A stretch of 64,000 nt of DNA, taken from positions 3,393-67,392 of the forward strand of contig JAPYMA010003057.1 of assembly GCA_035041965.1 (NCBI GenBank), in the 5' to 3' direction. The position numbers were made by a program, and so were the translations under genes. This document shows positions 40,439 to 52,095 of the stretch, in pieces. The notes below the pieces were generated by a model that worked only from the letters and a program-made list of their open reading frames with translations, did not search any database and was not told the origin of the DNA. Position 1 is the first letter of the stretch, and each line of letters opens with the position of its first letter. The stretch is from Anisakis pegreffii (taxonomy: Eukaryota; Nematoda; Chromadorea; Rhabditida; Anisakidae).

Positions 40439-40948
40439 CCAATTCTGACATGATTACACATTTTCTGACAAATATTCCTCTTTGATAACGATTGAAAGAA
40501 CTGAATCAAGGCTTCACTAACGCAACAAAATTATATTGCTTTTCGAAATGGTTTACAATAGTAAAGGAAATGGTGAGATCACCAGCTCATGTTTGAAACA
40601 AGATATTTTCTAGTTGGGTCATTTCAGTGAGAACTAAACCTGAAAGACAGTGATTTTTGTTATTTAAAGACGATTATTTGAAAGCGAACGCGAGATAGAA
40701 TACGGAACGATGAATGCAAACATATGTTTCCAGTGCTCGTAATGCCTTGAGCAATCCATTTCTGTTGGCTGTTAACCTTACGATCTTTATGATTTTCTGA
40801 TTACCCTGTTCGAAGTTATAGCCATCGTTTTGTCCTAAAATGATTCGCTGAATGTTTATGAGCTCAACCTCAAACTGCCTTTAAAAAACAATTCTGGTCT
40901 GAAATACTCAGGGAATAGTTATACTGCCCGGTATCACTGCGGATTCAA
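40439..40948. other. Intergenic between foldback and tyrosinase 3' end
   Basis: Nothing is supported apart from the probable 3' UTR of the minus-strand tyrosinase gene near its lower end. Confidence 0.4.
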
Positions 40949-43900
40949 TCAGGAATAGAATTCGATTCGCCATTTTAAAAATGAATCAATCCTTACCGAT
41001 GTTCGTCTTGGACACATTGAGAATTTCGGTTTCTTACAAAAACCACACGATTCACGACAATTTTCCTCCAGGAACTGTCTTGATTCACTGTGACATTTGC
41101 CTTCCGCTTTCCATTGTTTACATGCGACATGGCGATCTGCGCAGTCTGAAGCATTCATTTGTGACGGCATCCTATCGCACACCACCGAATGCTGTTGAGG
41201 CAACGAGACTAGTTCAAAATTCTCGCTGAATGATTTTCTCAACTTTGAAGCGAACACTCTCATAAGTCAACGATAGTCATCTCCAACTCTCAATGTCTCC
41301 GTTTATACTGCCCGGTATTTTTCATGAACAACTAAAAAAAAACTTCAGTGAAGAAGCAGATGAGAGATTCCTGCGAAATGTGAAATTGGCCATGAACAGT
41401 GAAACAAAACAAACCGTCCTTAGTGCTATAAGCTGGTTTGCAGAATCCACATGCTGGGGCGCAGAAGTGCTTCATGTAACCAACACTAATTTTGCACTCG
41501 CCATCGTTGGCCCATAACTCACAACACGGATTGCGGTTGAAGCACGGCACAAACTGACGTGATCCGAATACTTTCTTCATTCTCACCAACTGATTATTTG
41601 ATAGGCTCGTTTCAGGTACGAATGACTGAAAATGCATTCAGATTCAAATGATGAAATAAAGGAAGCAACTGGATCACGAGAAAAAAGCATCGTAGAGTCA
41701 AGTAAAAACAACGATGCTGCAATGAATCGCGCTGATCCTCGCACTCAATTTTTAGGTTTCGAACTTATTGTTAGTGAGAACAGATCAAATGTTCCGAAAT
41801 GGATACTTTCGTTGTTTCATCGCTTAAAATGCTTCCTGGCTCATCAATTCTGTTCAGTCGCTTGATTTATTAAAAAATTTCGCTTGTTTCATTAGTAGAG
41901 AAAATAGATCTCAACTAGCTCTCATTTGTTGATCATATTTTGATCTAATTTTCCAATACTGCCAACGTTTTCTTATTTGAATGCTTCATCTACATACCAT
42001 ATGTACTGATCATAAGAATGCGATGTTTTTTGAAGAGTACCTGCGGAGCTTGTCCCGGAATGCATCGTCCGTTCATGCAAACACCATTGAAACATGCGTC
42101 CATTCCTTCGAAGCCCGCACAATTACCGTATAACTTTATTTTGGTGATGCAGAACGGTATGGTACTTCTCCTATTACAGAACAAGTACGGACTATCGCAG
42201 GAGACCGTTTCAGTACATCCGGGACGTCGTGCATAGCGATACATCTGATCAGTGTACATATTCGAAAGACCTGAATTGAACTGCCGAGTGATAGTTCCGA
42301 AGTTTATTTTTCCTCTGCATGAAGAAGGATTTTTCGAAAGCAAGAGAAAGCGTGGCGTTGAAATAACTCAACTTTCCTTATCAAAGTGTGCATATGGACA
42401 TTTCCTCAACTCTTCTCTGTTAGCCAATTTATTAGGTTTCAATTAAGAATAGTTTCGAATCAAAGAATCGGTTTCTACAGTGATTCTATCGATCTAAAAT
42501 TATGACTTTCATCTGTTGCACTCAAAACATCGTGCAGAATTCAAGAAAAAAGAAAAGAAGTCAACCATCCAAATTGATCAAATTGTAATATGGTCGCATT
42601 GGTGCATAACTAAAGTGTTGAGGGTCCTCACACAGTGCTATATCCATAGCATATTCCTGAAACAGAGCAACATTAGGCTGGCATCAAAACCCTCGCAACG
42701 AGAACAACTTCAACTCACAGACAAAGTGAATATGAACAGGACCAAGTATTACTTCCCAAATAACATTCATATTCAACATTTCCAGACGCCTTCATCAAGC
42801 CTAAAGATTAGTCGTTGAGATGCTTAGTCAACCCCGCTCCGCTCTCACACTTTCGCCTTTACAAATTCAGTTAGCAAACAATCAAATTCAATTTTGTTTA
42901 CTAACGCACCTAAGTTGCACTGCATTTGCGTGCAATATTACATCACTCCATCAACAACTGTTTTGATAAATTGATGAATGCTGGTTGAGCACGAAAGGAA
43001 AGTGACGAATAGTTCAAGAATTTAATGCGCGATCAAAACGAATTGATACCGTTTCTCGGGCTTGTGCTGTTTGATGGGTTTGTCGCCAAAGTTCCCAAAG
43101 GAAGTCGACAAACGCATGATACGGATAGAAGATCGGGTCGTTGGCAGCCGTTGGTGGATCTCTCATATGACCACCAACCCATAGGTGAACGTAAGCATGC
43201 ATGAATTCAAGTGCACCCAAATTCACTGGCATCGGACAGCCTGTAATGAAGCAGTCACAGCTTTTGAGCGGTCATAACGGCCTTTGATTTGATCGATATC
43301 CTGTATTGGTTGATCAGTGTTTGGAACATGCGCTAATCTATAATTTTTTGGGACTGAATCAGAAGGGGGGAGCGACTCCTTAAAAAGTAAGCGATTAGCT
43401 CAAGACCATGTAGTAATTATAACTTTACCTTGAAGAGGAGCCGTGTAATGAAGCATATCCTCAATTGCTGTCTTTGACATCATGTTTTGTAGATCCCCTT
43501 CAGTCCATAGATTACCTTCCTGGCCTAAGTGCCTAAATGGCAGCGAATTCAGTGGATTATTTCAAACTCTTCGAAACACAGTTCCATATCAACGAAGACA
43601 ATTCACACGATGATGATCTTCTCAATGGAAAATCTAATATCAGGTACATAAGAATTAATGTGATTTCTTGAGGTGTTGCTAAGCGAACCGATCAGAACCA
43701 ATCCTCCTAATAGCTCAATGATGCGTGACAAATCACCTTATAATAGCTGGATGTCCATCAACTGTACGCCAGTATGCGTACGGGCCTGTGACGACATCAC
43801 CAAATTCGTCAGTTTCTCCTTCAAAAATGGGACTGAACAAAATTGAATCACGTGGATCTGCCAAATAATTATCCATCACATTATCCCAGTACGGTATCGA

Positions 43901-46544
43901 AACTTCCGGATCAATTAAGCGAAGGGCAATTTCGACTCTGAAACCATTAAGTAACACTGTCATGATTCGGCGCTGGTGTGTTGATACTTGGAAACACGAA
44001 ATATCTAAAGTTCACAATGTATTAGTGCACAATCGTATAAGTTAGATGCACTGTCATCGCAACAAAAACAATGTGACAACTCAGCATCGTTTAAAAATCC
44101 TCATGAAAGTACTGCATTGCGAGATCCTTGGTCTCATGCAAAAATTATCACTCCACTGAGCATGATCACTTCGTTGATATGTTGTGCAAATATGTAGATA
44201 TCATCAAACAGCTGCTCACCTTTTCAAGAATTCACGATGCCATCCCATAAATCCAGGACCTGAATGCGCTCCACTTCCAGTGCCAACCTCAAAATGTTTT
44301 TGTCAATGAATCGTTTCGTCAATAATTTTCTCTCACAACTACTATAATTTCAGTTTCCATGCAGCTTCCTAAAAGTGCCTCGGCAAGCAATTGGACACGA
44401 TATTGTAAGATTTCGGGCTGAGAAGAAGGAACTTTCGGATCTGAAATTGTGGCAAGACAGAGGAAAAACAACTGAAATTGAAGTGGTTAAGCCAACACAA
44501 CCGAAATGTGGCATCATTATTATTGATCCAAAATCGCGTAACATCATGAAAACACAGAGTAACAGTAGACAGAAGGAGATGCAAACTGCTCAAAGGAAAC
44601 CACATAAACTTACTAGCAATCGTGACTATTACCTTTTTGAAGAAGTGAATTATTCGAAACTATCAATTCGGAATTTTTTCACGAAATCAATTCAGAAAAT
44701 TCACCGAGAAGTGTTCAATACAAAGCCGATCAAATTCGCCACTACGCTTCAGCACGGTCATCGCAGCATGATAGCGATTGCGTTCAGTTTCACTCAACAT
44801 TCGGTACTCACGGCGAAGCGACATCTTCAACGGTTTACCGTTCGGAAGGTAGCATGTACGTTTCTTCACTTGGCCCTGAATTCAAACAATTCTTTGGTTA
44901 TCATCATCCATTTAGAATTCCACTCTCAGAAACTATCCATTCAGCATCCTTCTGTTACTTTCGAAACGTTCTATTCAACTGTGTTATAAAGTTATGCCTA
45001 AGCCTATATTCTGTCCGAATGTTCAATTGATCATTCTCAGAACCCATCCAATTGTAAACACTATTATGCAGTTATGTTGTGCCATATTATGCTCAACCGT
45101 GCTGTTTTGCACATTTATGCCGAGAAGATATTCGTGACGAGATAGTTGAAATGATCGAAAAACTGAAAATCAGTACACTAAACAATCATTGCCCTATCAC
45201 CTTCAACCATCCGCTGTAATGAATTCCGCCGTTTTCTTCTTTAAAAAAACTATCAATGCACAATTGATTAATGTTTTGTTGCAAAACGACTTTTGCAGAC
45301 CAGATTAACCGGTTTGTCATTGATGAAATCTATTGATGTAACATCATGGTTAGCGATGATCTTGCAACGTGACTGACGAATGCTCGAATGTTTACCTTGA
45401 AATAAGGACATAAACATGTTAGAGTCATGCAGTCATATGGGTGACTGGCAACTTGACCTCGTGATCCAGGCAGCACTGGTCCAGGTTGCAAAAAGTCGGG
45501 TGGCTGAACAAACTCCGTTTCGTTTACTGTACTATCTCGACGAGATCGCTGCATCTGAAACCAGAAACAGCTCAGTGCTCATCTAATTCAGTTAGATCAC
45601 CCGAAACAAAAACCGTCCCCTGAAGTAGGGTTCAGCCCCAGCCCGAACCTATGCCTCAGGCAGAAATCCAGTATGAGGTTGGTATAAATTATTGTATATT
45701 GCTCAGCATTTGACGGCAAAAGACCTGACGTAATTCGATGCCTGTAGTTCTGTAGTTCGACGCTTGTGGATCACCTTAGAAAGATGATAACAAGAGTGAC
45801 AGCAGTTGGAATTCTTTTCAAACACCGAAAAGTGCTCATTACTACCTGCATTATGAAGAGTTGAAGGTGTATCAATCAAAACTGTAACCAACATAGTATC
45901 GCAAAGAATGCTAATTATAAGTGGGTTTTGGACTCGATGCTAATTCTTCCAGTGGATATTAAACCTCACCGTTTCAATCGACAAAGAACTCCCTTCGAAG
46001 ATGAAATTTCGGAAAGTAACAACGAAATCAGTATTCGATCTCTAGATCAATCAGAGTTGAGGGCAGCAACTGAGCCAGATGTGCTGCTCAGAGCGATTAC
46101 AGATTTTGCCGTTTTTTCACTTATATTCATCAACTCTTTCCTTCTAGCGTAAAATGAAATGAAATTCTACAGTTTCACATTAATTTTAGTCATCATACAT
46201 CCAGGAAGTCACCAGCAAAACAAACGAACAGAACTCGAATCGATTCAAGCAGAAAAAGGTTTACAAAAGGTAATTATTTGCTACGAATGTTGCATTCAAC
46301 TGAACGAATACAATCACATTATGTTCTACCCATAAAAATGTTGAAAAAGCAAAATTGGTATTAGTAAACGAAACACACATTCCAGTTCACTTACAGATAA
46401 ACAAACTTGTCGAGCCTGTTTCGTTGGAGCTTTCCTGCAGTCTAGCTGAAATCGTAATGTTTTTTCATCACGAGCGGAAACTATTCCAAAAATGAACAGA
46501 AGAAATATGAGAAATAGCTGGTGTTTTTGTTGTTGTGGAATCAT
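40949..46544 (-). CDS. Secreted tyrosinase with two ShKT domains
   Basis: Eleven minus-strand exons: 46395-46544, 45396-45554, 44705-44875, 44220-44287, 43737-43937, 43429-43532, 43050-43240, 42373-42409, 42041-42312, 41415-41625, 40949-41208, about 607 residues. Exon 1 encodes a signal peptide ([17 protein letters not shown]). Exon 2 ends in the nematode tyrosinase block [13 protein letters not shown]. CuA histidines lie in [26 protein letters not shown]. CuB histidines lie in FMHAYVHLW and [15 protein letters not shown] Cys-rich linker ([18 protein letters not shown]) follows, then two six-cysteine ShKT domains ([37 protein letters not shown]). All six copper ligands are present, so an active phenoloxidase for cuticle or eggshell cross-linking is likely. 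Exon 8 is the least certain. Confidence 0.9.
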
Positions 46545-47316
46545 CTCTCTGGATTCACTGCAAAATCACAATAATTTCAGTGTTAGGAATGCAATTCTAT
46601 TGGAGAAACGATCTGATTTGATGAAAATGATCAGAAGATTACACGTAACGCTTAAAATTGAAGAAGGTTGGAAAATTTTTTTTGGAAATTTCTTCATGCC
46701 TAATAGAACATCGAAGTGAACAGTCAGTCAATCAATGGAAACAACTTTCACCTAATCCGGCGGTAAACTGCCATTCAGGAAAGTGAGCAGATTCATGCAG
46801 AAAAGTTAGAAAGAACATCTCTTAAGATTTATATTCGTGAAGAATTCACTTCAGATGTGGCAGGTGAAGTTTTGATACGTTTCGGAATAGCCGAAACAAT
46901 AAGTCACTGTGTCCACCCGTATGGACAATGGAACGGAACTATGAGGCCAGAAAGTTGAAGAATACGAAAGATCAAGAGCCAATACTTCAGTGTCACCTTG
47001 AAAATGAATGAACACGTGCTCACACCTGAGTCATTACCTTCGAAGAATACGTCACAAAGTATGCATTTTAAACAGCATAATTCTAGTCAATGGATTGACA
47101 TCAAATGTGCACAGACAGAAAACATCAAAAGCAAAGACAAATCAAACTGATTTACTGCAAAGTCTGGAACGAAAATCTTGCAAAATCTCTTAGAAAAACA
47201 TTCATCCTCGCCATTGATCTGTCGCTTCAGTGTTTCAGCTCACCTACGGCATTGTTAGAGTACCGTTGAACACTGACAATGAATTAGTTCCAGAGGGAGT
47301 ACTGAAGAATGAGTGA
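42502..47316 (+). CDS. Unrecognised 13-exon gene interleaved with the tyrosinase gene
   Basis: Plus-strand exons: 42502-42584, 42677-42725, 42786-42810, 43553-43643, 44365-44644, 45041-45133, 45299-45337, 45953-46015, 46190-46269, 46581-46644, 46779-46918, 46991-47015, 47239-47316. All thirteen join in frame from an ATG to a TGA, about 369 residues, and none overlaps a tyrosinase exon. The start is basic ([12 protein letters not shown]), followed by an acidic patch ([19 protein letters not shown]). Next are [20 protein letters not shown] with [15 protein letters not shown], then helical stretches ([39 protein letters not shown]). The C-terminal part looks beta-rich ([38 protein letters not shown]). 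There is no signal peptide. I do not recognise the family. Exons 3 and 12 are the weakest joins. Confidence 0.55.
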
Positions 47317-48322
47317 AGAGCTCGGCTGCATGTAGAGCAATCATGAGTGAAATGAAATTGAAGAGGGGCAAGCTGCTTTCACTTTTATAGTATGTACAAG
47401 ATAAAAGGGTAGCTTTTTTGTAGAGGACGTGAATAAATCAAACAACAAGATACAACGTAGTGGAAGGTTTAGCAGTGGAAGGCATGAATAAATTTATAAG
47501 GTGAACTCACCATCAGCTAAATAACAAAATGACAAACATATTTTGGAACAAAATTGGAACGATTCTATGCAACTGTAAAAAAATGAATGCCCATTCATAT
47601 GAAAGAAGCTTTCAGAAACCTGACTTGCTCACTTTCTCAATGAGAACAACGTTAAACGGATGAGAAATGCAGACACAAATCAGGAATCGGTTATCCGAAA
47701 GTGAAAAATTGTTTATGAGGAAGAACAGCAAACCAGAAATGGATATGAATCAAAAAAAAGGCTGAGGAGACGATTATTTAATGGTGATAACGAAGACGAT
47801 TTATGGAGGTTATAGTATCAAAAAAACAGATAAGTGGAAGGAGGAATAGCATCACCTTGTTGAAATTGCACAAAGGGAAAGAATACCATTATGAGCAGAT
47901 AAGCTCTTATTTAGAACTAGCATGGTGGCACGGATCAAGGCTGAAATGATCGGAAGCGAAACTTGATTTTGAGATGCTCAGAAACGACAATTGCACGAAT
48001 AGATGATCAAAAATGAATGAAATGAATTGCGGAAAACTGGTATGACGGAGCGATTTTGTGTGCTAGCATGGGATCAGAAAGTGAAAAAAAGACACTTACA
48101 AAGCTAAATTGGGTTTGAAAAAAAAATGAATGAAAGTGACATTGGGAAGTCATGAAAAGATTCCATACGATAAAGGTAGACGGTGTCATTGAGCAGCGGA
48201 AACCGGTATGATATCTAACTGCAAGTGAATTCGAATTTGTTTTTGCTGATTCGATGGATTTGTGATGCAAAAATGATACTTTTCATTCATTCATTCGATA
48301 GCACTGAACGTGTTGTATTCAG
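47317..48322. other. Intergenic between two unrecognised plus-strand genes
   Basis: No clear exon. A short plus frame near 47655-47700 (RMRNADTNQESVIRK) ends at a donor and could be an upstream exon of the next gene, but the phase does not fit. Confidence 0.35.
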
Positions 48323-51299
48323 TTATCGCTGATTGGTGTTCGAAATGCTTACGAAATGATACCAAGATGCTTCGCAGATGTTGAGTGAAATGTGGCTATT
48401 CAAGAATGAATATATAGTCGAGTCCAGAACAAAAGCAATCGACCGTTAAGAAATATCCCTATGGATACAATGACGCACTGTAAGCACAGAATCCTTTTTC
48501 CTGGCTGCACTGTTTCATCTATGTAACCTTCTTGTCGTTCAGCTACCGAAATACTAGAAACGCACTAAATACAGAACACATCTTACAACAGCTAATAAAA
48601 AATCTCCTCATCCAGAAACTTTACAACCAATTCATTGTAAGTGAGGCATTCTTAAAAAAGATGAAAGTCTGTTCTGTAAAAAAATCTTAATGTCCCAAAC
48701 ACTATATTTTCAAAATAAACTAAATACTGTCTAACAGAAAATAGAGCGTTTAACCAATAGCTCCGTTCTAAAGCTACTAGAATGGTCTGTGCAGTGAACG
48801 CTTATCAATTTCACGCCTTTACCGGTCATCGAAATTCATCACGTAAAGCGAAAATATGTGCCGCAAAAATCAAGAAAGCATCCGAAAAAATCGTTTGAGC
48901 CGAGAAGGCGGCTGGATTTTACGGACGGACTTTCGGTCGGTTATCATCACCTCTTCCGAACAGTAGTTATTTGTAATCCAAGACTTTGTGCAAATTGTTC
49001 ATGAATTCTAATTTATACTAATTTGATGAACTGTAAGGCACATAGATTCGGCTCAAAAAAAGTTTACTTCCTTATCAATCAACTGAAATGGACCATAATT
49101 CGATGTGATTTATCCACAGAATTGACATTATTCATAAGAGTGATTGCTAGAAACGATTTGGCGACGTGCAAAAACTGGATATTGCGACAAAAAAAAGTGT
49201 TCTTTTCTTCCCAAATAAGAAAGGTGTTTCGAGTTTTTGCATTCCATTAGTTTAAGTTTTTATTCGCATTCAATTGTAATGGAAAATTATTAGTCTATTT
49301 GTACTATTTCAAGCCCCAAAACAATTCACATATTGATTGCGAAAACCAACAGATTGGAAGATCGTTTTTTTGCTTTAATACGGTTCAGTTTTTTGAAAAT
49401 TACATTTATTCACTACAAAATGTACTGATCAAGCCATGGAAACTTTACAAATATGCCATCACTGTGCAAAATCATATTGTTTCCCATTGCAAGTTGCTCA
49501 GAGTTATGGTTTTTTCACCATATTATTGTTCGTTGGCCACATTTTTGATTTATTTTGTTCGTTATGAGTCCGACGAATCTCATGCTAATACATACGCAAC
49601 ACTAATGTGAGCAAGGAACTGAATTATTTTAGGATTTATCTGGTTCCAGGTAATTGTTTCGGATTATATACATCCAGGTAAGTTGAAGCTGAATTTGCTG
49701 ATTGAATGAATAAATGGATAAATAAAACTGCACGTATGTTTCAAACTGCACGTATGATCCTAGTCAGTTGGGGAATTGAGTTGTTGTTCTGACGTGGGCA
49801 TATGCTTGCTTGTCGGTAGGGTTCAATCAAACGAATTACAAAATACCACATTTACACAAAAAAAATCATCATACTTTGATCATGCAACATTGCAGAATGC
49901 GGACATCAAATTCAGTGAAACGATTAGTTATTTGAGTTCAATTCTTTTCGAAATTTTTGAATCTTTTTTTTTGAATTCAATCAAATTTTTTGAATGCAGA
50001 GCGCACAGAGAACCTGCAAGATCTCATTCAATATTGCATCATCCACATCGAGCGTTCAGCGAATTTCAGCAATCGACGATCATCATCAGATGCATTTCTG
50101 GATTGCCACTCATTAGCGTGCAATTTGAATTGGCATCCAAACACGTAAACATCACAGAGAAAGGAGAAAAATTTTTTGCTAAAATGAAAAATTTTTTGCT
50201 AAAATGGAAAATTTATGACTTGAACAAATTCCTTGCTGTAAGCCAATGAAGAGTGTATGACATCAATTTGTTCCAGTTTCATTTTCGAACATTCTTTTCA
50301 ACTCATTATCGGCAAGAGCACCAAAAATTAATTGTTGTTCTGCATGGAAAGTTTTGGTATCATTCATCATTGACACAGCATCTTGGGTTCCTCACTTTCG
50401 CACCTAAGCGTCAACTGCAAGATCGTCTCTTCGAGACTGGTAACATTCGAAAATAGTCTGAAATTTTTCATGATAGAGAAGTGGTAAAAATTTCAGCATT
50501 CACCTAATAAAAGAAGAAACTGTTCGAGAATTACCCTGTCTATGAGGCTAACAAAATATTCCTAACTAATGAGTATTCATTGAAAGTAAGTAGCTCAAGT
50601 GGAAATTCCGCGTTTTTCAATCGTAAAATGAAAAGCGCAACAACAATTCAAAAATTTTTGTTAATCGCCTACTATTCATCTAGGTTCTAAAACAACATTA
50701 TCTAAACGAATTCGTCTAACATCAAGGAATGCGGCTGATCAGGATTATTATTTTTTTTTGCGTAACGTCATTTGTAGAAAAGCAATTCATATGATGTGCT
50801 CTATAGACATGACCTTAAATCAAATTCGGATATCAAAGCGCTGAAATGTTTTTGCATCTTATGGGTAGAACTCATTGAAGACGTTCAGGTCGGTCCCAGA
50901 ATCTCGTTTGTTTCCACACATTTTACACAGTATTCAGATTGTCACAAGAAATTAATGCAACTGTCAGAGTTATCAACGATAAGAGAGATGATGAAGCAGT
51001 TGTGCTGCTGATCTGAATGACGATTCCAGTTAGAGTATTTGATTGCATATAACACTGAGGACGAAGAAATTTACGCAGCTTTCCGTACGGTGATTTGAGT
51101 GGACGTGATTTTTGGACAAACTAGTCTACTTACGGTGTGTACAATGCGATTTCAATATCAAACACAATCACATTAGCTGGAAACGATCACCAGAGCAGAA
51201 GTGCGGTAGATTCTGAATTGTTGCATTGTAACTGGTGTTTGTGAAATGCGACCGTTTTTCAGTCGGCGGGGTTCGAGAATGGTCATAAACGGAAGATAA
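48323..51299 (+). CDS. Unrecognised multi-exon gene, both ends resolved
   Basis: 5' exons joining in phase: 48323-48379, 48418-48479, 48543-48636, 48738-48793, 48875-48962. They include AYEMIPRCFADSSPEQK, ALNTEHILQQLIKNLLIQKL and KKSFEPRRRLDFTDGLSVGY; an in-frame ATG is at 48356. 3' exons joining in phase: 50514-50585 (FENYPVYEANKIFLTNEYSL), 50684-50713, 50778-50888 (SYDVLYRHDLKSNSDIKALK), 51030-51089 (LEYLIAYNTEDEEIYAAF), 51177-51205 and 51263-51299, ending at TAA. Between them are good isolated exons at 50000-50144 (RTENLQDLIQYCIIHIERSA) and 50277-50440 (YRQEHQKLIVVLHGKFWYH) whose phases I could not connect, so at least one exon is missing. No domain is recognised. It may be two genes. Confidence 0.45.
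50165..50206 (+). repeat. Perfect 20-base tandem duplication
   Basis: Two adjacent copies of GAAAAATTTTTTGCTAAAAT, a likely slippage product inside the unresolved middle of the 48323-51299 gene. Confidence 0.85.
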
Positions 51300-52095
51300 A
51301 ACAACTGTGACACCGAGAAACGAAGCAACAGCGGTGATATCATGAAACTTTTCGTCGCGTTTCTTCAGAAGCGAAGGCTGAAGTGACGCTCTTACGTAAT
51401 AATCTATTGTGGCTAAGTGTAGTAAGAAACGAGTATTCATGCAAATGAATGAACTGGGAATGAAGAGTGTTTTATTGATATCTTCGATGTGATCTACTGA
51501 TCTGATCTGACATCTGATCTGCTTGATATGATATCGATGTGATGTGATATCGGCGACAGATTATATGCCTATTATATGACAGATTCTCTGCCTGATATAT
51601 CGTCGCCACTGTTCGATGCAATTTTTTATTCTACAATTTCGATTTGATACAACTTGTTTCGATTTTTTATATCCTTTCTCGTTTCCCCAACATTAGTTGG
51701 GACAGTATATTCGCCATACTGTTATCACTGCACTGAACTTGTAACACATATTTTCATGCTAATAAACAAATAATAATAATAATTCAAGAGGTGTACATTA
51801 CCAAAACTAAAAAAAATGATGTGCCTCGTCAAATCCCAGCATCTTTCAAAACACAATTCTCAGAATGGTGACTGAAAAGTGGTCATCACATGCGAACACT
51901 AATTATAACAATACTATCGAGCAAATAACCATGAATAATCTATTTATCAGAACATTGACAATGTAATGAAATATTATATTATATCATAACTGAACCTTTC
52001 ATCGATTACCGATTGATTTTGCAGTGAGTGAGTGATTTGCACAGCGATCATAGCAAGTGAGCATATAACAACTGATTTGTTATCAAACAACTTCT
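51300..52095. other. Intergenic between convergent genes
   Basis: Plus-strand gene ends at 51299 and the minus-strand phosphatase ends at 52096. A cluster of GATCTGATCTGACATCTGATC and GATATCG words at 51490-51560 is a short simple repeat. A minus frame at 51168-51440 overlaps the last two exons of the plus gene and is probably its shadow. Confidence 0.45.

Noticed and set aside
44375..44989. A single 204-codon plus-strand gene
   Set aside because: Its first 93 codons are kept as an exon (44365-44644) of the interleaved gene. The rest runs antisense across tyrosinase exon 3 and has a composition expected of a shadow frame.
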